Positions 1 to 8,514 of a DNA stretch of 64,000 bases are shown here, one piece after another. This DNA is from Eledone cirrhosa (lineage: Eukaryota; Mollusca; Cephalopoda; Octopoda; Eledonidae). The stretch covers positions 49,361,447 through 49,425,446 of the forward strand of contig OZ024747.1 of the NCBI GenBank assembly GCA_964016885.1, read 5' to 3'. The translations under genes were made by a program, and so were the position numbers. The notes beneath the pieces were generated by a model. The model did not search any database, was not told the DNA's origin, and saw nothing but the letters and a program-made list of their open reading frames with translations. Positions within the stretch are counted from its first letter, which is position 1, and every line of letters begins with the position of its first letter.

Positions 1-2
1 GG

Positions 3-1733
3 CTTCTAAATGAGGAGAATAATTGGGAGAAAGGCAGTCTCCCCCATATCGACCCAATAGAGGGACCAGCAGTGTTAGTCGAGGGGAGTATAATAAGTAA
101 GGCAATCAAGGATATGAAGACTGGTAAGGCGGCTGGGCCTTCGGAAATAGTTGCTGAGATGCTGAAGGCATCTGGCACGGTGGGACACACCATGGTCACC
201 CGCATAGTTAACCAAGTCGTACAGAATGGGGTTGTTCCGAAGGACTGGCATAGCAGCATCATCGTTAACTGTTATAAGGGTAAAGGAGACGCCCTAGATA
301 GGAGTAACTATAGAGGCATTAAATTAATCGACCAGGTCATGAAGGTCACGGAAAGAGTAATAGCGCAACTAATCAGAGAGAGAATTGACCTAGATGAAAT
401 GCAGTTCGGGTTTGTGTCAGGCAAAAGTACCACAGACGCTCTTTTCATAGTACGACAACTACAGGAGAAGTACCTAGCTAAAGGTAAACCCCTCTACTTA
501 GCTTTTGTCGACTTGGAGAAAGCCTTCGACAGAGTCCCCCGCTCCATTATCTGGTGGGCTCTTAGAAAACTAGGCGTTGACGAATGGCTTGTGAGGGCTA
601 TACAAGCCATGTATAAAGAAACAGTCAGCAAGGTTAGAATTAACAACGAATATAGTGAAGAGTTTAGCGTAAAAGTTGGCGTCCATCAGGGCTCTGTTCT
701 CAGTCCACTACTATTTATTATTGCCCTTCAGGCTATAACAGAGGAGTTCAAGACAGGCTGCCCATGGGAACTCCTATACGCAGACGACCTGACACTCATA
801 GCGGAATCAATGGCCGAGCTAGAGAAGAAATTCCAAACATGGAAGCACGGCCTAGAGTCAAAAGGACTTAAAATTAACCTGGCTAAGACCAAAGTGCTAG
901 TTTGTAGGAAAGAAAACAAGGCGGCGGTCCCTTCTGGGAAATGGTCGTGCTCGGTGTGTAGGAAAGGCGTAGGTAGAAACTCCATTTTATGTCCTAAATG
1001 CAAAGTATGGGTGCATAAAAGATGTAGTGGGATCACAGGTAAGCTAACTAAGAACATAGATTTTACATGTGGCCGGTGCTCTGGTGCAATAAGTAGCAGC
1101 AAGTGCCCACAAACTACTAGCTCTTTCAATTGCGCAGAGGGTTCTATAGAAATAGTGGACAGCTTCCGTTACCTGGGCGATAAAATCAGCAGTGGGGGAG
1201 GGTGCTCTGAAAGTACTGTAGCTAGAGTCAGAACTGGTTGGAAAAAGTTCAGAGAGCTTATACCACTATTAGCTGCTAAAGGGTTCTCACTAAAAATGAA
1301 AGGCAGGTTGTACGATGCCTGCATACGAACAGCAATGCTGCATGGCAGTGAGACCTGGGCATTGTGTGCAGAGGATATACGCAGACTAGAGAGGAACGAA
1401 GCTTGCATGCTCCGCTGGATGTGTAACAGTAATATACGTGAACGGCAAAGCATAAACGAACTAAGGAAAAAATTAGAGATAAGAGGGATCAGATGTTGTT
1501 TACTCGAGAGAAGGCTACGTTGGTATGGACACGTGATGCGCATGAAAGTCGATAGCTGTATAACAAAGTGCAGGGCAATAAAGATAGACGGTAGTCACGG
1601 AATAGGCAGACCTAGAAAAACCTGGGACGAGCTGATAAACTCCGACATCACACACTTACACCTCTCCAAGACAATGTCACTGGACCGAGACCTTTGGCGG
1701 TACTCAGTAACAGAGAAGACCCGCCTTACCTAA
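3..1733 (+). CDS. LINE reverse transcriptase with internal PHD-type zinc finger, 5'-partial
   Basis: The reading frame is open from base 3, so the protein continues upstream of the window; the GTG at 72 is only an internal codon. Counting from 72 there are 553 residues. RT fingers carry KAAGPSEI (about 19-26) and NYRGIKL; the palm has FVDLEKAFDRVPR (about 143-155) and catalytic YADDL (about 235). At about 293-336 there is a C4HC3 finger: CSVC, CPKC, HKRC, CGRC, with WVH before the fifth Cys, the spacing of a PHD finger. The C-terminus has GSETWAL, RRLRWYGHVMRM and GRPRKTWDEL, usual in this LINE group. No stop or frameshift breaks it. The product would copy element RNA at the target site; no endonuclease domain is visible because the N-terminus is off the window. 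Confidence 0.85.
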   Translation, partial: LLNEENNWEKGSLPHIDPIEGPAVLVEGSIISKAIKDMKTGKAAGPSEIVAEMLKASGTVGHTMVTRIVNQVVQNGVVPKDWHSSIIVNCYKGKGDALDRSNYRGIKLIDQVMKVTERVIAQLIRERIDLDEMQFGFVSGKSTTDALFIVRQLQEKYLAKGKPLYLAFVDLEKAFDRVPRSIIWWALRKLGVDEWLVRAIQAMYKETVSKVRINNEYSEEFSVKVGVHQGSVLSPLLFIIALQAITEEFKTGCPWELLYADDLTLIAESMAELEKKFQTWKHGLESKGLKINLAKTKVLVCRKENKAAVPSGKWSCSVCRKGVGRNSILCPKCKVWVHKRCSGITGKLTKNIDFTCGRCSGAISSSKCPQTTSSFNCAEGSIEIVDSFRYLGDKISSGGGCSESTVARVRTGWKKFRELIPLLAAKGFSLKMKGRLYDACIRTAMLHGSETWALCAEDIRRLERNEACMLRWMCNSNIRERQSINELRKKLEIRGIRCCLLERRLRWYGHVMRMKVDSCITKCRAIKIDGSHGIGRPRKTWDELINSDITHLHLSKTMSLDRDLWRYSVTEKTRLT

Positions 1734-2130
1734 ATATATAGTAAAACCTACTCCAGCCAGTAGGCATCTTTAACAAAATACACCCCGTCCCACCACCCCC
1801 ACCCCCACCCGATCCACACCACCCCGTTCTATGTAAAGTTATGTTGGTGCCGCGCCTTCGAGGCCGAAACAAATGAGATCGTGTAGGTGTCACGACAAAA
1901 AAACACACAGTCCACGCTGTAATGTGGCCGTGTAGGCAACACGGTAAAAACCTCCCAGACCCACACTGTAAATGTGGTTGGTGTTAGGAAGGGCATCCAA
2001 CTGTAGAAAACCTGCCAGACAGTCCTATGCGAGCAAGACAATCACTCTTGCCTCAAGTGGGACTACCCCCGTCCAAACCCATGCAAGCGTGGAACACGGA
2101 CGTTAAACGTTGATGATGATGATGATGATG
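1734..2130 (+). other. LINE 3' untranslated tail with (GAT)n end
   Basis: This follows the RT stop codon. It holds a C-rich tract (1790-1810), repeated GTGTAGGTG/CACGAC-like motifs, the block GGTTGGTGTTAGGAAGGGC shared with the SINE at 5281 and with the other LINE tails, and a final (GAT)n run. The mirror image of this tail, starting CATCATCATC, marks the antisense copies elsewhere in the window. Confidence 0.8.
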
Positions 2131-2506
2131 ATATATATTTTATATATATATATATATATTTTATATATATATATATATTTTATATATATATATATATTTT
2201 ATATATATATATATATTTTATATATATATATATATATTTTATATATATATATATATTTTATATATATATATATATTTTATATATATATATATATTTTATA
2301 TATATATATATATTTTATATATATATATATATATTTTATATATATATATATATTTTATATATATATATATATTTTATATATATATATATATTTTATATAT
2401 ATATATATATTTTATATATATATATATATATTTTATATATATATATATATATTTTATATATATATATATATATTTTATATATATATATATATTTTATATA
2501 TATATA

Positions 2507-2538
<32 letters not shown>

Positions 2539-2975
2539 TTATATATATTTTATATATATATATATATTTTATATATATATATATATTTTATATATATATA
2601 TATATTTTATATATATATATATATTTTATATATATATATATATTTTATATATATATATATATTTTATATATATATATATATTTTATATATATATATATAT
2701 TTTATATATATATATATATTTTATATATATATATATATTTTATATATATATATATATTTTATATATATATATATATTTTATAATATATATATATATTTTA
2801 TATATATATATATATATATTCTATATATATATATATATTTTATATATATATATATTTTATATATATATATATATTTTATATATATATGTGTGTATATTTT
2901 ATATATGTATATGTGTATATGTATGCGTGTGTAATTATGTGTATATATATATTTATATATATATATACACACACA
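2131..2975. repeat. AT minisatellite, unit about 17-19 bp (TATATTTTATATATATA)
   Basis: This is about 845 bp of alternating TA runs broken by TTTT every 17-19 bases, decaying at the right end into TGTG/GTAT mixtures. It starts directly at the end of the LINE (GAT)n tail. Long open frames here are compositional artefacts. Confidence 0.95.
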
Positions 2976-3340
2976 TACATAGTCTCCGATATTCTAATGA
3001 CTAAATGTTAGCAGAAGGGCACCCAGGAGTCATGATCTGGATACTGCCTGGTCCCCTTACGGTGTAAGATGTTAAGGGCAAAAACACCCGCTTGAGGGGT
3101 GGACTTCTTCTATGAAGACCTGTTCATCTTTCCTGAGACTTTCTTACCACATTATTGCCTTCGTTTTTTTTAATCTTTTTTTCGTTACTCGTCCCTCATC
3201 CCCCTCCCCGCTTTATTTTTCCTTCATTTTTTTTTAGTTATTTTATCACACCCACAACCCCTGACCCTATTTATACTGTTTATTCAATAGTCTAGCTTTT
3301 CATTTATATTGAGAAATTGTTTATTAATGCAATAAAGTCT

Positions 3341-3344
<4 letters not shown>
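2976..3344. other. Unassigned stretch
   Basis: No gene, SINE box or repeat was recognised. It has short T-rich runs near 3165-3240 and an ordinary AT-rich composition. Confidence 0.5.
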
Positions 3345-3396
<52 letters not shown>

Positions 3397-3421
3397 GTGT
3401 ATATATATATATATATATATA
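3345..3421. repeat. (TA)n microsatellite
   Basis: An uninterrupted TA dinucleotide run with one ACGTG break near 3396-3400. Confidence 0.97.
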
Positions 3422-4021
3422 AATTACACAATAATCAAAACTATGTTCAAATCATTTTATTTCTGACAATCGTTTCTTCCAAACTTTCGTTTGGAATCAT
3501 CGGAGCACTAGCAAAGTTTGGACATATAATTAACTTCCTATTCAACTGAACAATCATATAGATACATGGATATTAATGTTGTCATCAACAGTTTCATATT
3601 TACAGAGTGGAATGGATGTGACAGAGATTACAACAGAATTGTATAATAATTAAAGAAGCATTAAGGTAGAAAATTACTCATAAAACGAGGACATTAGCAG
3701 TACATATGCAAGCGTATAGAGAGTGCAAATGCGTTAGGCATATACAGGACAGCTAGGCAGGAAACAAGCAATGGTACTAGGCATATATAATTACTGTATG
3801 GCAAAGGTATCACATAAAATAACATAGGTTTACAAGCATATCAAGCAGGGAAAGATGTTTGTGTATAAAAATTATGAGTTTATGGTGGATGTAGTGTGAT
3901 AGTTGTTTCTGTAATGTTCAAATGTGCATGTGTTGAGAGTATCAATGTTATTGCTATCTTTTCCTTTACATTGGTTATATTTTATTTTGGTGAATGTTTT
4001 GTAAAAAAACCCTCACTTTCT
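3422..4021 (-). repeat. Unclassified interspersed repeat with hammerhead-like end
   Basis: A 600-bp AT-rich segment lies between two TA microsatellites, as several other repeats here do. Its left end, read on the minus strand, carries the hammerhead-like motif listed separately, followed by AAATAAAATGA. No coding potential was found. By analogy with the fold-backs at 5642, 36664, 36858 and 46486 it may be a terminal piece of a Penelope-like or retrozyme-like element; that is inference. Confidence 0.4.
3463..3504 (-). ncRNA. Hammerhead-ribozyme-like motif (degenerate)
   Basis: On the minus strand CCGATGA (3497-3503) is followed by an 8-bp stem TTCCAAAC/GTTTGGAA closed by a GAAA tetraloop, then GAAAC (3472-3476), four bases and GTC. 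This matches the order of a type I hammerhead with minimal stem III: CUGAUGA, stem II, GAAA, cleavage triplet. One core base differs (CCGATGA for CTGATGA), and I could not find a convincing stem I, so activity is doubtful. Hammerheads are known in Penelope-like elements. Confidence 0.4.
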
Positions 4022-4046
4022 AATATATATATATATATATATATGT
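4022..4046. repeat. (TA)n microsatellite
   Basis: A short TA run separating two repeat fragments. Confidence 0.9.
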
Positions 4047-4215
4047 TGATTTAAAACTGCACTATCCACAAGTGTTTTTTAACCTTCATATCATGTCCTC
4101 CTATTTTATCTGATGAAAACACGTTATTGCATGATGATATTTGTTTTTGAAATGCGCATAATAAAATACATGGAACTCGTTTAACCATCTTTTGATCTTA
4201 TATATATATATATAC
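4047..4215 (+). repeat. Repeat fragment with CTGATGA...GAAA...AATAAAATA
   Basis: CTGATGA at 4110-4116 is perfect, GAAA follows at 4149-4152, and then comes TGCGCATAATAAAATAC. The order resembles the hammerhead-like ends elsewhere in the window, but stem II is weak (AAACA against TTGTTTTT). It is bounded by TA microsatellites on both sides. Confidence 0.35.
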
Positions 4216-4334
4216 TTACTTAGGGTAAACATTGATGCAATTCAAATCAAGCACTCAACGTACTTTTTCCACATAGGAGTGACGGAGTAAATATCGAATA
4301 AGGAAAAGCGAAGTAGTTTCAGATGTTCAAGTCT

Positions 4335-4460
4335 TTTAATAATAATTGTTTTTACTTTTTGGCATAAGGCCAGCAATTACCCAGTGCATTACTGGTACTT
4401 TATTTTATTGACCTCGTAAGGATGAAAGGCAAAGTCAACCTCAGCGGGATTTGAACTAAT
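4335..4460 (-). mobile_element. Cephalopod tRNA-derived SINE, 3' fragment
   Basis: It reads antisense as the block GCAATTACCCAGTGCATTAC, a cgaccTCGTAAGGATGAAAGGCAA-type core and GCGGGATTTGAAC (box B region). The same block occurs at 38965, 48711 and 52749. The tRNA head is lost or decayed. Confidence 0.8.
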
Positions 4461-4860
4461 AATGCTGTGATATATATTTCAATGACGACACTGGCCACAC
4501 TGTTCTGTGTGGCAGTGTCGCTTGGTGAGAGGTTGTATTGGGACCTGTAAATACTAACTCTCTCCCATCCCCTCTGGCTTTCAGCTGACTGCCACAGACG
4601 GGATGGGTAGCAGTACACTATGGTACAGGTCTGAATGGGTCATTGTTTGGCTGAGAGGGGGAACTGACTAAGCGAATTTCGTTGAAATCTGCAGTAGCTA
4701 ATGGTCAACTTCCTTCGGACATGCGCCTGCGCAAACTGTTGGGGGTGAATTGGTACTCACAGGGGAACGGATGAAGAATTCAAAAGCACACACTTCGTCC
4801 GTTCCCATGTCGATTCAATTTGGATTGCCTCGGAAACATAACCTTACTATATATATATAT
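4461..4860. other. Unassigned stretch with two short hairpins
   Basis: No gene seen. Inverted repeats occur at about 4493-4522 (CGACACTGGCCACA against TGTGTGGCAGTGTCG) and at 4763-4776/4793-4806 (GGGAACGGATGAAG against CTTCGTCCGTTCCC, one mismatch, 16-base loop). Their role is unknown. Confidence 0.5.
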
Positions 4861-5267
4861 CATCATCATCATCATCACCGTTTTACGTCCGTTCTTCCAC
4901 GCTAGCATGGGTTAGACGGGTTGTCCTGTTGTGGGCAGTGTCTGGTCGGCTGACCATGCCTTGCTCATACAGGAACTGATCTGGCTTGATTTCTACAGCT
5001 GGATGCCCTTCCTAACACCAACCTCATTTACAGTGAGTGCTGGGTGCTTTTTCGTGGCGCCTACACGTCCACTTTACAGTGTGGGCTGGGTGCTTTTTTG
5101 CCGTGGCACCTCCACGACCACCTTGCGGTGGGGGGGGGGGGGGGCATATTGTTTATATGCTTCAGCATGTACCCATGGGAGGTCGGGTACCCTGTATTAC
5201 TGCGTGACGCCAGAAGTCACGGTCGTGTGTCATTGACTTTGAGAGGTGTAGTTGGGTAAGGTCGGCA
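4861..5267 (-). mobile_element. RTE-like LINE, 5'-truncated copy (tail only)
   Basis: The antisense (CAT)n head is followed by ACGTCCGTTCTTCCACGC, the two CTGGGTGCTTTTT blocks and a G homopolymer at 5131-5143. It ends with the last coding bases (5'-truncation at GCCGACCTTA on the minus strand). It matches the tail of the copy at 50540-50948 base for base as far as I can read, apart from the homopolymer length. Confidence 0.9.
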
Positions 5268-5280
5268 TATATATATATAT

Positions 5281-5590
5281 GGAGGCACATGACTTAGTGG
5301 TTAGAGCATTGGCCTTGCAATCGAAAGGTTGTGAGTTCAATTCTCAGACCGGGTGATGTTGTTTCCTTGAGCAAGACACTTTATTTCACATTGCTCGAGT
5401 TTACTCAGCTGTAGAAATGAGATGATAGGAATTGGGGTTCATATCATTCCACTGCAAAGTGGTCGTGTAGGTGCCACGGCAAAAAAGCACCCAGCACTCA
5501 CTGTAAATGAGGTTGGTGTTAGGAAGGGCATCCAGCTGTAGAAATCGAGCCAGAATCAGTTTCCGTCCCACCCTTGCAAAGTGAGGTTTT
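5281..5590 (+). mobile_element. tRNA-derived SINE sharing its 3' tail with the LINE
   Basis: The tRNA-like head has a box A-like TGACTTAGTGGTTAGAG and box B-like GTGAGTTCAATTC, then CCGGGTGATG and CTTGAGCAAGACACTTTATT. From about 5455 it becomes GTGGTCGTGTAGGTGCC...GCACCCAGCACTCAC...AAGGGCATCCAGCTG, almost the same as the LINE tail at 50690-50820. This is the expected layout of a SINE mobilised by a partner LINE. Confidence 0.85.
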
Positions 5591-5641
5591 TTTACAAAAT
5601 GAAAAAAAAAAAAAAAAAGCGAGGTGTCCTATACCAGTATA

Positions 5642-5909
5642 AGAAAAAAAGATGAAATCGTAAATGCAACTGGAGTCTTTTTTTTGTTTTAAACATATAT
5701 TTATTTGGTTCCTTTACCAGTTTCGGAGTTCTTCTGCTTTCAAAAGTAGAGGGTTTGTGGTTTTTCTCACAGATGTAAGAAAAACCACAAACCCTCCATC
5801 TCAATTCTACTTTTGAAAAGCAGAAGAACTCCGAAACCGGTAAAGGAACCAAATAAATATATATTTAAAAAAAAAAGACTCCAGTTGCATTTTCGATTTC
5901 ATCTTTTTT
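5642..5909. repeat. Fold-back repeat, imperfect arms of about 125-130 bp
   Basis: The arms 5642-5768 and 5778-5909 are reverse complements with a few substitutions and a small insertion (CATCTCAA) in the right arm. Reading outward from the centre, each arm has GCAGAAGAACTCCGAAAC, GGAACCAAATAAATAT and GACTCCAGTTGCATTT. The outer ends abut A-rich or TA tracts. Confidence 0.85.
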
Positions 5910-6017
5910 CCTTTTATATATATAGATATATATATAACAAAGGAAATGTGGTAAGGAACCAGGTGGACCATAACGCACCAAAGTACTCAATACTTAGGGT
6001 AGTAGAGTGGGTAATAG
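5910..6017. other. Short unassigned segment before hairpin
   Basis: A TATAGATATATA tract followed by unique-looking sequence; no feature recognised. Confidence 0.5.
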
Positions 6018-6110
6018 GAACGAGTAGGACCCCGGCGGCTGAGCTCAAGCCGTTGGACTGAATTAGCCGTCGAAACGGCTTGAGCTCAGCCGCCGGGGTC
6101 CTACTCGTTC
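6018..6110. repeat. Perfect 37-bp inverted repeat (hairpin)
   Basis: Arm 6018-6054 and arm 6074-6110 are exact reverse complements (GAACGAGTAGGACCCC...GCCGTT), with a 19-base loop at 6055-6073. It is GC-rich in an AT-rich neighbourhood. The right arm runs into ATCATTTTACGTCCGC, the start of an antisense LINE/SINE tail. Confidence 0.95.
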
Positions 6111-6569
6111 ATCATTTTACGTCCGCTTTTCCCTGCTTGCTCCTATATATATATATATATAAAGGAGGCTGTGATGCTTTGAATTAATGTAGAGAATTCT
6201 TCTGCAACTGACGGAATGGTAAAAGTGATTATAAGATGTATATGTGTTTGCATATGAGGGAGGGTGATATATATTTGATGGAAATGGATTTAGAGAGTGG
6301 AGAAACTTAATTAGAACTATCAGGAAAATAGAAATTTCGATGGAGTGGAATGATATCTTGCTGCTGACATCTTGGATTGGTGGAATAGAGAAGAATGGGG
6401 AATTGATAGCATTAGCTAGAATATTGTGGAGAGAAGAGGAAAGCTAGGGAGATAGTAAGAGAGAAGGAAAGTTGAGCGGAAAGGGGGGAGGAGAGATTAT
6501 AGAAAGGGATAAAAAATGAAATATAAAATGTTTTTTTTAAATTTAATATCCTAATCCTTTCAACTAAAT
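6111..6569. other. Unassigned stretch
   Basis: It begins with a truncated LINE/SINE tail start and a (TA)n run (6145-6162). The rest is purine-rich sequence with no gene or repeat I recognise. Confidence 0.5.
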
Positions 6570-7181
6570 CCTCATCATTGTTTTTATGTCCACTATTCCA
6601 CGCTTTCATGGGTTGGATTGGTCCTTTTCAGCACAGCACCTCTCTACATGCTGAATTCTTTCGTCATCTCTTCTGTGAGACTCAGTGACTTGAGATCGGC
6701 TCCCGCAACCTCTGCCCAGGTCTTCCTTGGTCTACCTCTACTGTGGCTTCCTTCCACTGAGCTTTCCTGGCACTTCTTCACTCAGTGATCATCATCGATG
6801 CACATCACGTTTGTACCAATGCAGTCTTCTCTCTTGCACACCACTTCAGATTCCTCTTAACCCTTTAGCATTCACATTATTTTATATATACTATTGTATT
6901 TTCATGGTAAAGGCTTTACCTCACATAATTATCTCGCATAATATCGAACCTATGAGATTTTGAAAGTATTTATTTTGAGAACAATACCTTAACATCAGTT
7001 TGAGCGACCAGTTACAGCCAGTTTCAACAGAAAGAGGTAGAGATCTCTGGCCGGTTTGAACACTAAAGGGTTAAGCGCAGTTTCTCCCACAGTTCATCCA
7101 AGCACTGGCTTTGCCACATTTACATTGCACATCCAATGGAGCATGGTTGTTTCATTTCTCTCCAAGTCTACACATATACTC
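6570..7181 (-). pseudogene. RTE-like LINE relic, interrupted by a MITE
   Basis: The minus strand still reads TWAEVAGADLKSLSLTEEM at the C-terminus, then after the insertion NETTMLHWMCNVNV, matching the C-terminal part of the RT protein at 3-1733 (EACMLRWMCNSNI). Stops and frameshifts are many. A TTAA-flanked element sits inside it at 6861-7070. Confidence 0.75.
6861..7070. mobile_element. piggyBac-type MITE, 210 bp, TTAA target site
   Basis: The ends are CCCTTTAGCATTCA and, on the other strand, CCCTTTAGTGTTCA (12 of 14 match). TTAA lies on both sides (6857-6860 and 7071-7074). The flanks rejoin into the LINE relic, so the insertion edges are independently fixed. There is no ORF, so it is non-autonomous. 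Confidence 0.85.
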
Positions 7182-7228
<47 letters not shown>

Positions 7229-7435
7229 ATATGCTTCTGCAGTTTCTGTTAACCAAATTTCATTCACAAGAAATTGGTGAATCCAAGACGATAGAACAAA
7301 ATGCTGAAACATCCATCTTCTGATGGGAGAGTCCAAAATCTTCTGTGTGTGTATGTATGTGTGTACATGTATATATTGATGTGTGTGTATTTATGTATAT
7401 ATATATATAGATAGATATGGACATGTGTGTGTGTT
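7182..7435. repeat. (GT)n and ATGT-rich microsatellites with short spacer
   Basis: A (GT)n run at 7186-7227, then about 110 bp of unassigned sequence, then TGTGTGTATGTATG/(TA)n runs at 7340-7435. It lies just upstream of the first visible SNX7 exon. Confidence 0.85.
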
Positions 7436-7487
7436 GGAAATCTATACTTTGCAGTAATTAATAATTTTCTATTTTTCTATATTCCAG

Positions 7488-7679
7488 CTTGAAAGCTTGG
7501 ACTTAGATACTTCTTCTAAGTCTGAGATGACCGTTTCCTGTAGTTCCAGTCTCATTGCCAACTTTAAGTTAGATGATGACTTTGATTCTGAGACTAGAGA
7601 TTTATTTGTGATGGTGGATAATCCTGAGAAACACACAAGTACCTTGGAATCTTACATTACATTCCGGATTAACACTAAA
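7488..7679 (+). CDS. SNX7: SNX7 exon a: N-terminal tail and start of PX domain
   Basis: 64 codons in phase 0 on both sides. The acceptor TTTTTCTATATTCCAG ends at 7487 and the donor GTAAGA starts at 7680. The first 35 or so residues are acidic and serine-rich ([12 protein letters not shown]...[11 protein letters not shown]), as in SNX7/30 N-terminal tails. Then comes [20 protein letters not shown], the first strand of the PX domain and the family's most diagnostic stretch, ending in FRINTK. A previous coding exon with the start codon must exist further left. Confidence 0.93.
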
Positions 7680-7814
7680 GTAAGATATTCACATCTCTGA
7701 TGATGGCAGATTTTTTTTACTTTTTACTTTTTAATTTTTAATGATGATTTTTTTAGTGATCTTATCATCGTCACTATTGTTGCGAACATTATTATCATTG
7801 CTATCATCACTTGG

Positions 7815-8020
7815 CATCACCACCACCATCACCACCACCATCACCACCACCATCACTACCATCATCATTACCACCAAGACAAACACCACCATCACCATTA
7901 TCACCGATATCACCACCACCACCACCACCAAGACAACCAACACCACCACCATTACCACCACCATCATTACCAACATCACCACCACCATCATTATCACCAA
8001 CACCACCATCATTACTATCA
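7815..8020. repeat. CAC/CAT trinucleotide repeat
   Basis: About 200 bp of imperfect CAY codon-like triplets. Both strands look open only because of the triplet composition. Confidence 0.95.
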
Positions 8021-8059
8021 CTAGCAGAAAAACCACCCTTCGTGTGGCTTTTCTGCTAG
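8021..8059. repeat. Short hairpin, 16-bp arms
   Basis: CTAGCAGAAAAACCAC (8021-8036) and GTGGCTTTTCTGCTAG (8044-8059) pair with one mismatch around a 7-base loop, immediately after the triplet repeat. Confidence 0.85.
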
Positions 8060-8514
8060 CATGTGTAGTGTGTATATTGATATTATACACAAGTATATAT
8101 GCATGTAGATATGATACATCAAATAAAATCGTAATTGACAATATACACAGAAACTGAAACACTCTCTTATGTAATCAGTAATGTAATCCATGATACATTA
8201 AAAAAAAGACGATATTATATATAAACTGCATTAGGAGAAAATTAGTGACAGAAATATATGAATATTTATTTAAACGATCGCTAACCGGAAGTGTTGACAT
8301 TTGAAAATTTTAAAGAAGTGAATCTTTAAATACAAAATTTAGTAGATTAATTATGTAATATTCATTCATTATTTATTCAAAGTAATCCAACTTATTTTAC
8401 TAACTGGATTAAAAGAAATAAACTGTACGCAGTCCTGCACTCCTTACTTTGTTATAGTTTAGATTGCCACCATCATTAACACCAACATACTGCCACCATC
8501 ACTGCCGCCGCCGC
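8060..8514. other. Unassigned intronic stretch
   Basis: AT-rich intron sequence with no gene or repeat recognised. Confidence 0.5.

Larger units (their letters stand above)
1..2130 (+). mobile_element. RTE-like LINE, 3' part (RT ORF plus 3' tail)
   Basis: The copy enters from the left edge and ends in a (GAT)n tail at about 2113-2130. It has one long intact ORF and then a roughly 400-bp 3' region containing the GTAAATGTGGTTGG...GGAAGGGCATCCA block, which recurs in other copies and in a SINE here. Further copies or pieces lie at 4861-5267, 6570-7181, 8515-9320, 37358-38965, 39141-40262 and 49557-50948. The RTE-like assignment rests on the FVDLEKAFDRVPR, GVHQGSVLSP and YADDL motifs and the C-terminal RWYGHVMRM...GRPRKTW pattern; the exact clade needs a phylogeny. 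Confidence 0.88.

Noticed and set aside
2110..2934. Open frame of Ile/Tyr repeats
   Set aside because: Pure AT repeat translation.
3430..4020. A second Penelope-like element coding region
   Set aside because: No RT or GIY-YIG motif in any frame; only a possible terminal motif remains.
5281..5352. tRNA gene
   Set aside because: Same reason: tRNA-derived SINE head fused to a LINE tail.
7741..8162. Coding region on either strand (Thr/Ile-rich or Met/Val-rich)
   Set aside because: CAY trinucleotide repeat; no exon structure and no homology.
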